Shown: in pieces, positions 16,870-26,150 of the stretch
Layout: every line of letters begins with the position of its first letter
Numbering within the stretch: position 1 is the stretch's first letter
NCBI RefSeq assembly: GCF_020711235.1
Contig: NZ_JAJFAV010000011.1
Coordinates: forward strand, 1 to 64,000
Source: Hymenobacter sp. 15J16-1T3B
GTDB taxonomy: Bacteria; Bacteroidota; Bacteroidia; Cytophagales; Hymenobacteraceae
Length of the DNA stretch: 64,000 bases
Reading direction: 5' to 3'
Program-made: the position numbers and the translations under genes
Notes under the pieces: model-generated
What the model saw: only the letters and a program-made list of their open reading frames with translations
Told to the model about the DNA's origin: nothing
Database searches by the model: none

Positions 16870-17334
16870 ATGTCCGTCCCGCACTTCGGTCACGTCGGCT
16901 CCTACCTGCCCGGCGACGCGTTTCGCTCCCGCCTAGAGCTGCGCCTGAGCGGGATGCACCGCCCGGTGCGGGCGGGCATTGCCGGCTCGCAGCACACCGG
17001 GGCCGAAAGCATCGTGTTGTCGCAGGTGTACGAGGACGACGTGTTCACCGAGGACGAAATCATCTACACCGGGCAGGGCGGGCGCGACCCGAAAACCGGC
17101 CACCAAACCACCGACCAGACGCTCAACGACCGGAACCTGGCCCTGCTCAAAAGCCAGGAAACCGGCCGGCCGGTGCGCGTGCTGCGCAAGGTGCTCGACG
17201 AGGAAAGTCAGGAACTGGTGTTTCGCTACGAGGGGCTGTACCGGGTGGTCGGGCACGCGTTCGAAACCGGCAAGTCGGGTTTCGGCGTGTGGAAATTTCG
17301 GCTGCGGCCGGCGCCGAATGACCGCCGGGCGTAA
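16870..17334 (+). CDS. Solo SRA-YDG domain protein
   Basis: 154 residues made almost entirely of one SRA/YDG domain: PVRAGIAGSQHTGAESIVLS, then YEDDVFTEDEIIYTGQGGRD, TDQTLNDRNLAL, GRPVRVLRK and YEGLYRVVGHAFETGKSGFG, in family order. SRA domains bind 5-methylcytosine or 5-hydroxymethylcytosine, flipping the base. Bacterial SRA domains are commonly fused to HNH or other nucleases; here only a few residues (RPAPNDRRA) follow, so no nuclease is attached, nor is one next door. Neighbours are a protease and an O-methyltransferase. The protein may be a pure reader, or a partner nuclease may lie elsewhere. Confidence 0.9.
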   Translation: MSVPHFGHVGSYLPGDAFRSRLELRLSGMHRPVRAGIAGSQHTGAESIVLSQVYEDDVFTEDEIIYTGQGGRDPKTGHQTTDQTLNDRNLALLKSQETGRPVRVLRKVLDEESQELVFRYEGLYRVVGHAFETGKSGFGVWKFRLRPAPNDRRA

Positions 17335-17488
17335 TTCGGCGTAACGGCTAACCAGAAGAGCACAGGAGAGCAGGGCGGCGCCGGCCGTGAATATTTAGGC
17401 TGCCGCTAGTCCTGAACGACGAAACGGGCCTGCCGCCGTTCTGCATTCCCCACGCCCACTCCATCGTTCACCCAATCCGCGGAACCCA

Positions 17489-18136
17489 ATGAATCCGTCT
17501 GAATCCCAGATTCAGCAGTACGCCGACGCGCACACCTCGCCCGAGCCCGCGCTGCTCGGCCGCCTGGTGCGCGAAACCCACCTGCAGACGCTCATGCCGC
17601 GCATGCTCTCGGGCCACTACCAAGGGCGACTGCTGAGCATGCTCAGCCACATGATTCGGCCCCGGCGGGTGCTGGAGCTAGGCACCTTCACCGGCTACTC
17701 CGCCCTGTGCATGGCCGAGGGCCTGGCCCCCGACGGCGAGCTGTACACCGTGGAGCAAAACCCCGAGCTGCGCCGCCGCGTGGAGCGCTACGTGCAGGAA
17801 GCTGGCCTCGCCGGCCGCGTGCACCTGCACATCGGCGACGCGGAGCAGCTCATTCCGACGCTCGAAGAAACCTGGGACTTGGTGTTCATCGACGCCGACA
17901 AAATCCGCAACCAGGTGTACTACGAACTGGTGCTGCCACGGGTGCGCCCGGGCGGTTTTCTGCTCATCGACAATGTGCTGTGGAGCGGTAAGGCCCTGCC
18001 CGACTACCCGCTCAAGGCCGCCGACAAGGACGCGCACGCCGTGCGCGCCTTCAACGACTTCGTGCAGCAGGACGAGCGGGTGGAAAACGTCTTCCTCGCC
18101 CTGCGCGACGGACTACTGCTGGTGCGTAAGCGCTAA
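17489..18136 (+). CDS. Class I SAM-dependent O-methyltransferase
   Basis: A 215-residue enzyme of the catechol-/caffeoyl-CoA-O-methyltransferase-like family (Methyltransf_3). The SAM-binding loop is VLELGTFTGYSALCMAEGL; YTVEQNPELRRR carries the ribose-binding acidic residue; WDLVFIDADKIRNQ holds the metal-binding Asp; LLIDNVLWSGK completes the signature. It is soluble, probably dimeric, and transfers methyl to a small diol substrate that cannot be told from sequence. The ATG (MNPSESQIQQYADAHTSPE) is family-typical. Gaps on both sides exceed 100 bases. Confidence 0.94.
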   Translation: MNPSESQIQQYADAHTSPEPALLGRLVRETHLQTLMPRMLSGHYQGRLLSMLSHMIRPRRVLELGTFTGYSALCMAEGLAPDGELYTVEQNPELRRRVERYVQEAGLAGRVHLHIGDAEQLIPTLEETWDLVFIDADKIRNQVYYELVLPRVRPGGFLLIDNVLWSGKALPDYPLKAADKDAHAVRAFNDFVQQDERVENVFLALRDGLLLVRKR

Positions 18137-18254
18137 TAAGTCAACCGCTTACTTAGAACCGCCTTAAAAAATCCGGCTTGCGTATACGACTCCCGGTTAA
18201 ACACCGGTGTCGTTGGCCGGTCCAAGGCCCGCACGAGGGCCACGCTTTGTTGAT

Positions 18255-21200
18255 ATGAAACACGCTTTAGGGTTACTTTTTCCGCTTGTGGTTGTCACGG
18301 CTCCGGCCCTGGCGCAGACCGCGCCCGTAACGGGCCGGGTGCTCGATGCCAAGGACCAGGCGCCGCTGATCGGGGCCAATGTGCTGCTTACCCGCCTCGC
18401 GGCCGACTCAGCCCGCACCGGCGCGGCCGTGGAGCCGACAGGGGCCTTCACCGTGCCGGGCGTGGAGCCGGGCCGCTACCGCCTCACGGTGTCGTTCCTG
18501 GGCTACCAAACCATCAAGCGGGCTGTAACGGTAAGCGGGCAGCCTCTGGATTTGGGGACCCTGGCCCTAACCGCCGGCGGGGTAACCCTGAAGGGCGTGG
18601 AAGTAACCGGGCGGGCCGCCGCGGCGGTGCAGAAGGGCGACACGGCTCAGTACGACGCCCGCGCCTTCAAAACTAACCCCGACGCCAACGCCCAGGACCT
18701 CATCACCAAGATGCCGGGCGTGACGGTGGACCCGAGCTCGGGCAAGATTCAGGCCCAGGGCGAGCAGGTGCAGCGCGTGCTCGTCGACGGCAAGGAATTC
18801 TTCGGCAACGACCCCGACGCGGTGCTCAAAAACCTGCCGGCCGAGGCCATCGACAAGATTCAGGTGTATGACCGGGCCTCGGACCAGTCGCAATTCACCG
18901 GCTTCGACGACGGCAATCAGCAGAAAACCATCAACATCGTCACGCGGCCGCAGTTTCGCAACGGGCAGTTTGGGCGGGTGCTGGCCGGCGTGGGCCAGGG
19001 CGGCGACAACCAGACGCGCTACCGCGCTTCGGGCAACATCAACTCCTTCCGCGGCAAGCAGCGCCTCTCGCTCATTGCGCAGAGCAACAACGTGAACGAG
19101 CAGAACTTCGGCACCGACGACCTGTTGGGCGTGGTGGGCTCGTCGGCGCGTGGGGGCGGCGGGGGCCGCAACGGCGGGGGCGGCAATCAGGGCGGCGGGG
19201 GCAACAACGCCTCGGGCAACTTCCTGGTGGGCCAGAGCGGGGGCATCTCGAAGACCAACGCCCTGGGCCTAAACTACTCCGACAGCTGGGGCAAGAAAAC
19301 CGACGTGCAGTCGAGTTACTTCTTTAACCGCAGCGTGAATACGCTCAGCAGCCAGACCGACCGGCGCTTCACGGCGCAGGATTCGCTGGGGCGGGCCTTG
19401 CGCTACCAGGAAAACTCGCTCACGCAGAGCACCAATATCAACCACCGCGTGAACCTGCGCCTGGAGCACAAGTTCGACTCGGTCAACTCGGTGCTGTGGC
19501 AGCCGCGCCTCTCGGTGCAGCAAAACGACAGCCGCAACCACCTCGACGGGGCCACCTACCGCGGGCAACCCAACTCGGAAACCATCGGGGAGCTGCGCAG
19601 CAGCAACGTGAGCGACTACAAGGCCAAAAACCAGGGCATCAACTTCGGCCAGAGCCTGCTCTACCGCCACCGCTTTCAGAAGCGCGGGCGCACTTTCTCG
19701 CTGGGGCTGAACATGAGCTACAACACCCGCGACGCGGAAAATTTCCTCAACTCGCTCAACGACGATTACACCCGCTCCGCTACCCCGGGCGTGCCCGTGC
19801 GCAGCAGCACCGACCAGAAATCGGAGACGGACCAGACGGGCTGGACCTGGAGCGCCAACGCCAACTACACCGAGCCGCTGAGCCCCAAAAGCCAGCTGCA
19901 GCTGACCTACAACACCAACTACACGCCCAACGACTCGGACAAGAAGACCTACAACCTCAACGGCCCGACCGGGGAGTACACCGTCTTCAACCCGGCGCTG
20001 AGCAACGTGTTTACCAGCCGCTACCTCACCAACTCGGGCGAGGTGAGCTACCGCTACAACGACCGGGAACTGCAGTGGTCGGTGGGCGCGCAGGTGCAGC
20101 ACGCGCAGCTGCGCAATGAACAAGAGTACCCGCTGGCCACCACCACGCGCCGCAACTTCCTGAACGTGCTGCCCAGTGCGCAGGTACGCTACAACTTCTC
20201 CAAGCAGCAGAACCTGCGCCTGAACTACCGCATGCGCACCCAGGCGCCGAGCATCAGCCAGCTGCAGGAGGTGGTCAACAACTCCAACCCGCTGCAGATT
20301 ACGACCGGCAACGCCAACCTGCGGCAGGAAAACACCCACAACCTCTTCGTGCGCTACTCCTCGGCCAACGTGGAGAAGTCGACCTCGTTCTTCGCCCTCA
20401 TCGGCGGCTCCTACACCAGCAACAACATCACCAACAGCACCCGCATCTTCAGCCGGCCCACGGAATTTCGGGGCGTCATCGTGCCGGCGGGCGGGCAGGT
20501 GACCGAGCCGGTGAACCTGGACGGGCAGTACTCCTTGCGCACCTTCGGCAACTACACCGTGCCGCTGACCCTGCTCAAGTCGAACCTGAACCTAAACGCC
20601 AACGCCAACTTCGCGCAGACGCCGGGCCTCGTGTCGATTAACCGCGACGAGGAGCAGCAGCTCAACTACAGCCGCACGCCCAGCTTCGGCTTCGGGGCGG
20701 TGCTCAGTTCTAACATCAGCCCGAACCTGGACTTCACGCTCTCGTCGAACTCCTCGCAGACCTACGTGCGCAACACGGCCCAGACCACGGCCAACCGCCA
20801 GTACTTCCGCCAAAACACCAACCTGCGCCTGAGCTGGATTATCATCAAGGGCCTGACGGTGCAGTCGGACGTGGCCCACGTGGCGTACTCGGGCCTCTCG
20901 GCGGGCTACAACCAGAACTACGTGCTCTGGAACGCCTCGGTGGGCAAGAAGCTGTTTGCGCGTCAGCAGGGCGAAATCAAGCTCTACGCCTTCGACATCC
21001 TGAAGCAGAACAACAGCATTCAGCCCAACCAAACGGCCGCCTACGTGGAGGACGTGCGCACCAACATCCTGACGCGCTACGTGATGCTGATGTTTACCTA
21101 CAACATCCGCAACTTTGGCGGCAGCGGCGGGGCGCCCACCCCGGACGCGCCCCAGGAGGAGCGCCGCGGCAACTTCCCCGGCGGCCGGCCGGGCGGCTAC

Positions 21201-21263
21201 CCCGGGGGCCCTCCCGGTGGCTTTCCGGGCGGTGGCCCCGGCCCCGGTGGCGGACCCTACTAA
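18255..21263 (+). CDS. TonB-receptor-like outer-membrane beta-barrel protein
   Basis: 1002 residues. Signal peptide (MKHALGLLFPLVVVTAPALAQ), then a CarboxypepD_reg-like Ig domain (VTGRVLDAKDQAPLIGANVL, about 24-105), a plug-like domain (DLITKMPGVTVD, QRVLVDGKEFFGNDPD, INIVTRPQFRNG, to about 235) and a long beta-barrel of the OMP_b-brl_3 type. A Gly/Asn-rich insertion lies near 296-320. The chain ends in a Gly/Pro tail (NFPGGRPGGYPGGPPGGFPG...) of about 40 residues after the last obvious strand. No TonB box is evident and no SusD-like gene follows, so it may not be a standard nutrient receptor. I start at ATG MKHALGL; the open frame extends 16 residues upstream without signal character. Confidence 0.92.
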   Translation: MKHALGLLFPLVVVTAPALAQTAPVTGRVLDAKDQAPLIGANVLLTRLAADSARTGAAVEPTGAFTVPGVEPGRYRLTVSFLGYQTIKRAVTVSGQPLDLGTLALTAGGVTLKGVEVTGRAAAAVQKGDTAQYDARAFKTNPDANAQDLITKMPGVTVDPSSGKIQAQGEQVQRVLVDGKEFFGNDPDAVLKNLPAEAIDKIQVYDRASDQSQFTGFDDGNQQKTINIVTRPQFRNGQFGRVLAGVGQGGDNQTRYRASGNINSFRGKQRLSLIAQSNNVNEQNFGTDDLLGVVGSSARGGGGGRNGGGGNQGGGGNNASGNFLVGQSGGISKTNALGLNYSDSWGKKTDVQSSYFFNRSVNTLSSQTDRRFTAQDSLGRALRYQENSLTQSTNINHRVNLRLEHKFDSVNSVLWQPRLSVQQNDSRNHLDGATYRGQPNSETIGELRSSNVSDYKAKNQGINFGQSLLYRHRFQKRGRTFSLGLNMSYNTRDAENFLNSLNDDYTRSATPGVPVRSSTDQKSETDQTGWTWSANANYTEPLSPKSQLQLTYNTNYTPNDSDKKTYNLNGPTGEYTVFNPALSNVFTSRYLTNSGEVSYRYNDRELQWSVGAQVQHAQLRNEQEYPLATTTRRNFLNVLPSAQVRYNFSKQQNLRLNYRMRTQAPSISQLQEVVNNSNPLQITTGNANLRQENTHNLFVRYSSANVEKSTSFFALIGGSYTSNNITNSTRIFSRPTEFRGVIVPAGGQVTEPVNLDGQYSLRTFGNYTVPLTLLKSNLNLNANANFAQTPGLVSINRDEEQQLNYSRTPSFGFGAVLSSNISPNLDFTLSSNSSQTYVRNTAQTTANRQYFRQNTNLRLSWIIIKGLTVQSDVAHVAYSGLSAGYNQNYVLWNASVGKKLFARQQGEIKLYAFDILKQNNSIQPNQTAAYVEDVRTNILTRYVMLMFTYNIRNFGGSGGAPTPDAPQEERRGNFPGGRPGGYPGGPPGGFPGGGPGPGGGPY

Positions 21264-21265
21264 TT

Positions 21266-21302
21266 CAAGCGAGTCGGCAGTATTGCCGACTCGCTTGGGT
21301 TT
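21266..21302 (+). terminator. Hairpin terminator of the beta-barrel gene
   Basis: CAAGCGAGTCGGCA and TGCCGACTCGCTTG form a 14-bp stem with a 4-base loop directly after the stop codon. The following GGGTTTTGG is a weak T-tract, so efficiency is uncertain. Confidence 0.75.
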
Positions 21303-21467
21303 TGGCCATAGCCGTGTAGCGCCGCCATTCGGGCCTGAGTGCCGGAATCATCGAGCAAACTTCGCTGGACTATTTACCTTGCACATTGCAAGCAACGCGG
21401 CTTAGCAAGTGCTTGCTGCGTAGTGCTGCTTCCTGCACAGCGTAATTATATAGCCGATGGTTTTCGT

Positions 21468-23216
21468 ATGAAATACGTGTACCCAAACTGCCCTTTTGCC
21501 TTGGGCAGCAGCTTATTCCTGGTCCTGATGGCCCGGCTCAGCCCGGTGCAGGCTCAACCAACCATTACCGCCATAACGCCGGCGGCCAACGCCCGGTCGG
21601 TGGCGCGCACCGCCCCGGTTACGGCTACGTTCAGCCAGCCGCTGACGGCCGCCTCGGCGGCCGCGCTGAAAGTCTATTCCGGGCAGCGCGGCGGCCTGCG
21701 CACGCGCGGCACCACCCCCGCGACGGTCAGTGGCAATGCCCTTAGCTTTACGCCGGCTCCGTACGCCTTTCAGTCCGGCGAAACGGTGCACTACACCATC
21801 ACGACGGCAGCCAGTAGCAGCAGCGGCGCGCTGGCTCGGCCCCGGGTCGGGCAGTTTACGACGGCCGTGAGCGGAACGGGCAACGGCAACTTCCAGCCCG
21901 GCGCCGACCCGGCCGTGGGCACTTTTGCCTACGACGTGGCCGTGGGCGATGTGGACGGCGACGGCGACTTGGACCTGCTCGCGGCCAACAACGCCACGGC
22001 CGGCACGGTGAGCATCCGCCTCAACGACGGCAGCGGCACGTTCAGCGGTGGCCAAAGCGTGAGCGTGGACAACCTGCCCAACAAGGTGCTGCTGGCCGAC
22101 GTGGACGCGGACGGCGACCTGGACCTGCTCACCGCCAACGACAACAGTTCGGTGAGCATCCGGCTCAATGACGGCAGCGGCACGTTCAGCGGGAGCCAAA
22201 ACATCCGGTTCAACTGGCGCCCCCTGCTGGCCGTGGGCGACGTGGACGCCGACGGCGACCTGGACCTGGTGATGGCGGCCGCTAACGGCGGCGAGGTGCG
22301 CGTGGACCTGAACAACGGCAGCGGTGGGTTTTCCCAGTACAGCCAGACCTTCGTGTCGTACACGCATATGGGCATGAGCCTGGGCGACGTGGACAACGAC
22401 GGCGACCTGGACCTGCTCCTGACCACGGAAGGAGCACTGGGTACTAAAGTGGAAACGCTGTTTAACGACGGCACGGGCAACTTCGGCAACCTGCAGAGCG
22501 TGCCCGTGGGCGCGGGCGGCAGTCCGAACAGCCTAGCCGTGGGCGACGTGGACGGCGACGGGGACTTGGATGTACTCACGTCCAACGTCAATCCGACGGG
22601 CGTGAGCGTGCGGCTCAACAACGGGCGGGGCGTCTTCAGCGGCACGCAGGAAGTGGCCGTGGGCAGCAATTACGCGGCCTTGACCCTGGGCGACGTCGAT
22701 GCCGACGGCGACTTGGATTTGCTCACCACCAACGGGGCGCTCAACAGCGTCAGCACGGTAAGCATCCGCCTGAACGACGGCAACGGCAACTTCAGCGGCA
22801 CGCTGGAAGCCGTGGCCGGGCTGCACTCCCGCCGCCTGGCCCTGGGCGACGTCGACGGCGACGGAGACTTGGACCTGCTCGCGGCCAATTACAACCAAAA
22901 CGGGACCGTCAGCGTGCGTCTGAACGGCCCCGGCGCCCTGACGTCGACTTTTTCGCCGCGGGCCACCACCCCGCTGCTGACGGTGGCCCCGACCGTAGCC
23001 GGCACCCAGCCGCTGCGCTACGCCTACGCGGGTGCCTCCCTCGGGCCGGCGGCTACCCTGTCGCTTCACAGCGCCGACGGCAAACGGGTGTGGCTGCGCA
23101 CCACGGGCGTAAGCGCGGCCGGCGAATTGCCGGCTACCGGCCTGGCCCCCGGCTGGTACTGGGTGCGCCTGCAAACGCCGACCGGCCGTTTCGTCGCGCG
23201 GTTTTACCAGCCCTGA
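21468..23216 (+). CDS. Secreted FG-GAP/VCBS repeat protein
   Basis: 582 residues. Signal peptide to about VQAQ, then a bacterial Ig-like domain of the SbsA/BIG_5 type (ITAITPAANARSVARTAPVTATFSQPL..., about 28-125), then eight FG-GAP/VCBS-type repeats, each centred on GDVDGDGDLDLL or a close variant, spaced about 45-60 residues. The DxDxDGDxD loops bind calcium, and the repeats likely form a beta-propeller. The C-terminus (SADGKRVWLRTTG...LAPGWYWVRLQTPTGRFVARFYQP) resembles a degenerate T9SS type A sorting domain. Likely cell-surface or secreted and involved in binding. I chose the ATG just before the signal sequence. Confidence 0.88.
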   Translation: MKYVYPNCPFALGSSLFLVLMARLSPVQAQPTITAITPAANARSVARTAPVTATFSQPLTAASAAALKVYSGQRGGLRTRGTTPATVSGNALSFTPAPYAFQSGETVHYTITTAASSSSGALARPRVGQFTTAVSGTGNGNFQPGADPAVGTFAYDVAVGDVDGDGDLDLLAANNATAGTVSIRLNDGSGTFSGGQSVSVDNLPNKVLLADVDADGDLDLLTANDNSSVSIRLNDGSGTFSGSQNIRFNWRPLLAVGDVDADGDLDLVMAAANGGEVRVDLNNGSGGFSQYSQTFVSYTHMGMSLGDVDNDGDLDLLLTTEGALGTKVETLFNDGTGNFGNLQSVPVGAGGSPNSLAVGDVDGDGDLDVLTSNVNPTGVSVRLNNGRGVFSGTQEVAVGSNYAALTLGDVDADGDLDLLTTNGALNSVSTVSIRLNDGNGNFSGTLEAVAGLHSRRLALGDVDGDGDLDLLAANYNQNGTVSVRLNGPGALTSTFSPRATTPLLTVAPTVAGTQPLRYAYAGASLGPAATLSLHSADGKRVWLRTTGVSAAGELPATGLAPGWYWVRLQTPTGRFVARFYQP

Positions 23217-23576
23217 CCCCGACGGCCTTGCCTCGACCGTGCGTCACGCGTTGCTATTTCCTATCCGGCGCATTAAGAATGCTGCGGCGGTAGCGGGTAG
23301 CGGCAGCATAGCTCGGAGGAAGCCGGCAGGTGGGGTGAAAGCCCCCGGCCTAAAGTTCAATAGTCAGTTGACGGGGCGGTTCAGCATACGTTTTGCGGCA
23401 GGGGCCGAATTGGTAAGCGCCGGCTGCAGGCACGCCACGGCGGCACCAACGCAGCGCCCGAAGGCCTGTATTTCATCCCACTTACCACCTTACGCCGCAA
23501 ATTTTTCGCCTACTTTGTAGGCTGAGGGGTTGGCAGCGGCGCAGTGCCGGGCCGGCCTTACCTGCTCCGCCTGCTT
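23217..23576. other. Intergenic region before the LysM transglycosylase gene
   Basis: About 360 bases with no credible gene. A GTAGCGGGTAG-type repeat and a GGAAGCCGGCAGGTGGGGTG stretch give local hairpin potential, but I could not fit a known riboswitch. CCTACTTTGTAG, about 65 bases before the next ATG, is a near-match to the -7 element (one T short). Confidence 0.45.
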
Positions 23577-26006
23577 ATGAAACGACTGCTGCCCGTACTG
23601 CTCGTGGCCTTGCCGCTCGTGGCCCCGGCCCAGCGCAAACCCGCCGCGCCGCCCGTTGCCGCCAAGCCCGCCCCCGCCGCCACGCCGACTTCGCTGCCGC
23701 CCTTGCCCGTGCCCGCCGAAGTGCAATTTGCCGGGCTGCGCCTGCGCCTCTCCGACGGGGGCCGCGCCGCCGTGCAGCAGAAAGTCGATGCCTTGCGCCG
23801 CCACCCGGGCTCCTACCAGCAGCGCGTAGCCGCCGCCGACGCCGCGTTTCCCATCATCGAGCGGGTGTTTCAGGAAGAAGGCGTGCCGCTGGATTTCCGG
23901 TTTCTGTGCATCCAGGAAAGCGGCCTGCAGGGCGACGCGCAGAGCATCCACGACGCCATCGGCTACTGGCAGTTCAAGCGCGAAGCCGCTACCGATTTCG
24001 GGCTGGAAGTCAGCGACGACGTGGACGAGCGGAAGCACCTGGTGGCGGCCACGCACGGCGCGGCCAAGTACCTGCTGCGCAGCCAGCGCATGTACCAAAA
24101 CTGGCTCCACACGCTGCTGAGCTACAACCTCGGCCCCGGGGGCGTGAAGCCCTACACCCTGCCCACCGACGCCAACGCGACGGAAATGCAGATTACCGAG
24201 CAGACGCACCCTTACGTACTGACCTTCCTGGCCCACAAGCTCGCCTACGAGCCGGCCATCGGCACAAACCCGCGGCCGGCTATGTTGCTGCGCGAGTACC
24301 CGGCCATTGCCGGGCAGCCGCTAACGGTGCTGGCTCAGGCCATTCAGACCTCGCCGGCCGAGCTGGCTAAGTACAACCGCTGGCTGCTGGGCACGGCCGT
24401 GCCCGCCACCGGCAAGGTGTACACTGCCCTGGTGCCCGTGACGGATTCCTTGCAGCTGCTGGCCATGTCGGTGCAGCAGCGGCAGGCGGCCACCAAGCTG
24501 GTGGTGGCGCCCCAGACCGACGCCCGCAACGCCGCCTACGTGACGGTGAACGGGCTGCGGGCCGTGGTGGCCCTGCCCGGCGAAACCAAGGAGGACCTGG
24601 CCCGCCGCGCCGGGGTGAAGCTGCGCAAGTTCATGCAGTTCAACGACCTGATGCCCTTCGACAACGTGGTGGCCGGGCAGCCTTACTTCACCCAGAAAAA
24701 GCGCGACAAGGCCGACGTGGAGTACCACGTGACCCAGCCGGGCGAATCGGTGGTGACGGTGTCGCAGAAGTACGGCCTGCGCGCCAAGGCTATCCGGAGC
24801 AAAAACCGCATGGCCGGCAACGAGCCCCTGCAGCCCGGCCGCGTGCTCTGGCTGCAGCACACCCGCCCGCGCGCCGTGGCCGTGGAGTACGTGCAGGATA
24901 AAACCGGTGCCGTGGCCGCGGCCATGGAACGCCCCAGCGGCACACCGGCGCCCGCTCCAACGCCTGCCCCGGCCCCTGCCAAGCGCAAGCCAGCCGAAGC
25001 CGAAGTGTACACCGGCCGCACCGCGGCGGCCCAGCGCGTTATCGACGACGCGCCGGAAGCCGGCCAGGACAGCACCCGCGTGGGCGGCTGGCTCGGCAAG
25101 CTCAAGCGCCCGAGCTCGGATGCCGTGGCCGACGAGCCCGCCGACAGCGCCGCGGCCGACGTGGCCGTGGAAACCATCAACGAAGTGGCCACCACGGCCG
25201 AGCCCGCCGCCGCGGCCCCGGTACCGACGCCCGCGCCCAAGCCTAGCCGCACGCTCTACGGCAGCGCCACCGAGCCCCAGAAAAAGCTGCCGACTTCGGC
25301 GCCCCTGGCCGACGAGCCTTCCGGCGCCGACGCCGAGGAGGAACCCGTGACGGCCGCGCCGAAACCGGTGGCCAAAGCCCCGGCCTCGGCGGCCCCAGCC
25401 CAGCCTAAGCCCGTAGCCACGGCACCGGTGGCTACGCCCGCCGCGGCGCCTAAACCTGCTCCGGCCAGACCCAAGCCCACTACCCCGACTCCGGTTGCCG
25501 CAGCCCCTGCTCCGGCCGCCAAACCCGCCGCGGCCGACCCGGCCATGACGCCGGGCACCGGCTGGCCCGTGCCGGCCGACGGCCTGCACACAGTGCAACC
25601 CAAAGAAACCCTCTACGCCGTGGCCCGCCGTTACAACCTGCGCCCGGCCGACCTGATTCAGTGGAACGAGCTGCCGGCCAACCCCTCCCTCAAGCTGGGA
25701 CAGGTGCTGCGCCTGACGCCGCCCTCCGGCGCTGCGGCCACTGCCTCTGCCCCGGCCAAGCCGGCCACTGCAGCGGCCAAACCAAGCGCCCCGGCAGCTA
25801 AGCCTACTGCGGCGGCTCCCAAACCCGCCGCGCCGGTGGCTGCCGCGGCAACAACCATCAAGCACACCGTGGTGGCCGGCGAAACCATGTACAGCATCTC
25901 GCGCAAGTACGGCGTGAAGCCCGAGCAGATCATGCAGTGGAGCGCCAAACCCGACATGACCGTGCGCTTGGGCGAGGTCCTTACGGTGCAGCCCGCCACC
26001 AAGTAA
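23577..26006 (+). CDS. MltD-like lytic transglycosylase with LysM domains
   Basis: 809 residues. Signal peptide (MKRLLPVLLVALPLVAPAQ), Ala/Pro linker, an SLT transglycosylase domain (about 85-215) with the catalytic Glu in FLCIQESGLQGDAQS, plus AIGYWQFKREAA and LLSYNLGPGGVK. Three clear LysM domains follow: VEYHVTQPGESVVTVSQKYG, GLHTVQPKETLYAVARRYNL and IKHTVVAGETMYSISRKYGV, with a possible extra degenerate one near 325-375. Long Ala/Pro/Lys linkers (about 440-660 and 720-755) separate them. It should cleave glycan strands in the periplasm, held to peptidoglycan by LysM. Ends in a strong terminator. Confidence 0.93.
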   Translation: MKRLLPVLLVALPLVAPAQRKPAAPPVAAKPAPAATPTSLPPLPVPAEVQFAGLRLRLSDGGRAAVQQKVDALRRHPGSYQQRVAAADAAFPIIERVFQEEGVPLDFRFLCIQESGLQGDAQSIHDAIGYWQFKREAATDFGLEVSDDVDERKHLVAATHGAAKYLLRSQRMYQNWLHTLLSYNLGPGGVKPYTLPTDANATEMQITEQTHPYVLTFLAHKLAYEPAIGTNPRPAMLLREYPAIAGQPLTVLAQAIQTSPAELAKYNRWLLGTAVPATGKVYTALVPVTDSLQLLAMSVQQRQAATKLVVAPQTDARNAAYVTVNGLRAVVALPGETKEDLARRAGVKLRKFMQFNDLMPFDNVVAGQPYFTQKKRDKADVEYHVTQPGESVVTVSQKYGLRAKAIRSKNRMAGNEPLQPGRVLWLQHTRPRAVAVEYVQDKTGAVAAAMERPSGTPAPAPTPAPAPAKRKPAEAEVYTGRTAAAQRVIDDAPEAGQDSTRVGGWLGKLKRPSSDAVADEPADSAAADVAVETINEVATTAEPAAAAPVPTPAPKPSRTLYGSATEPQKKLPTSAPLADEPSGADAEEEPVTAAPKPVAKAPASAAPAQPKPVATAPVATPAAAPKPAPARPKPTTPTPVAAAPAPAAKPAAADPAMTPGTGWPVPADGLHTVQPKETLYAVARRYNLRPADLIQWNELPANPSLKLGQVLRLTPPSGAAATASAPAKPATAAAKPSAPAAKPTAAAPKPAAPVAAAATTIKHTVVAGETMYSISRKYGVKPEQIMQWSAKPDMTVRLGEVLTVQPATK

Positions 26007-26018
26007 TTGCCCCGCCAA

Positions 26019-26050
26019 CAAAAAAGGCCGCCCCAGGGGCGGCTTTTTTT
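26019..26050 (+). terminator. Bidirectional-looking intrinsic terminator
   Basis: GCCGCCCC and GGGGCGGC form an 8-bp stem with a one- to three-base loop, flanked by six A's and seven T's, just after the transglycosylase stop codon. Confidence 0.93.
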
Positions 26051-26150
26051 GTTGGGCCCCACCTCCGCGGCCGGCCAACGGCCGAGGCGGCTTCGTCGTA
26101 GGGTAGCACAGGCGCGGCCGCGCCGCCACCCGCTTCGCTATTCTACTTGC

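Noticed and set aside
16870-18136. Restriction-modification system (SRA gene plus neighbouring methyltransferase)
   Set aside because: The methyltransferase is a small-molecule O-methyltransferase by its motifs, and no nuclease gene is close.
21940-22900. Tandem DNA repeat region
   Set aside because: It encodes the GDVDGDGDLDLL motifs of the FG-GAP/VCBS protein and stays in frame.
23300-23345. Cobalamin-type riboswitch suggested by GGAAGCCGGCAGG...GTGAAAGCCCCCGG
   Set aside because: The order and spacing of conserved blocks do not fit the B12 box, and the downstream gene is a peptidoglycan enzyme with no link to cobalamin.
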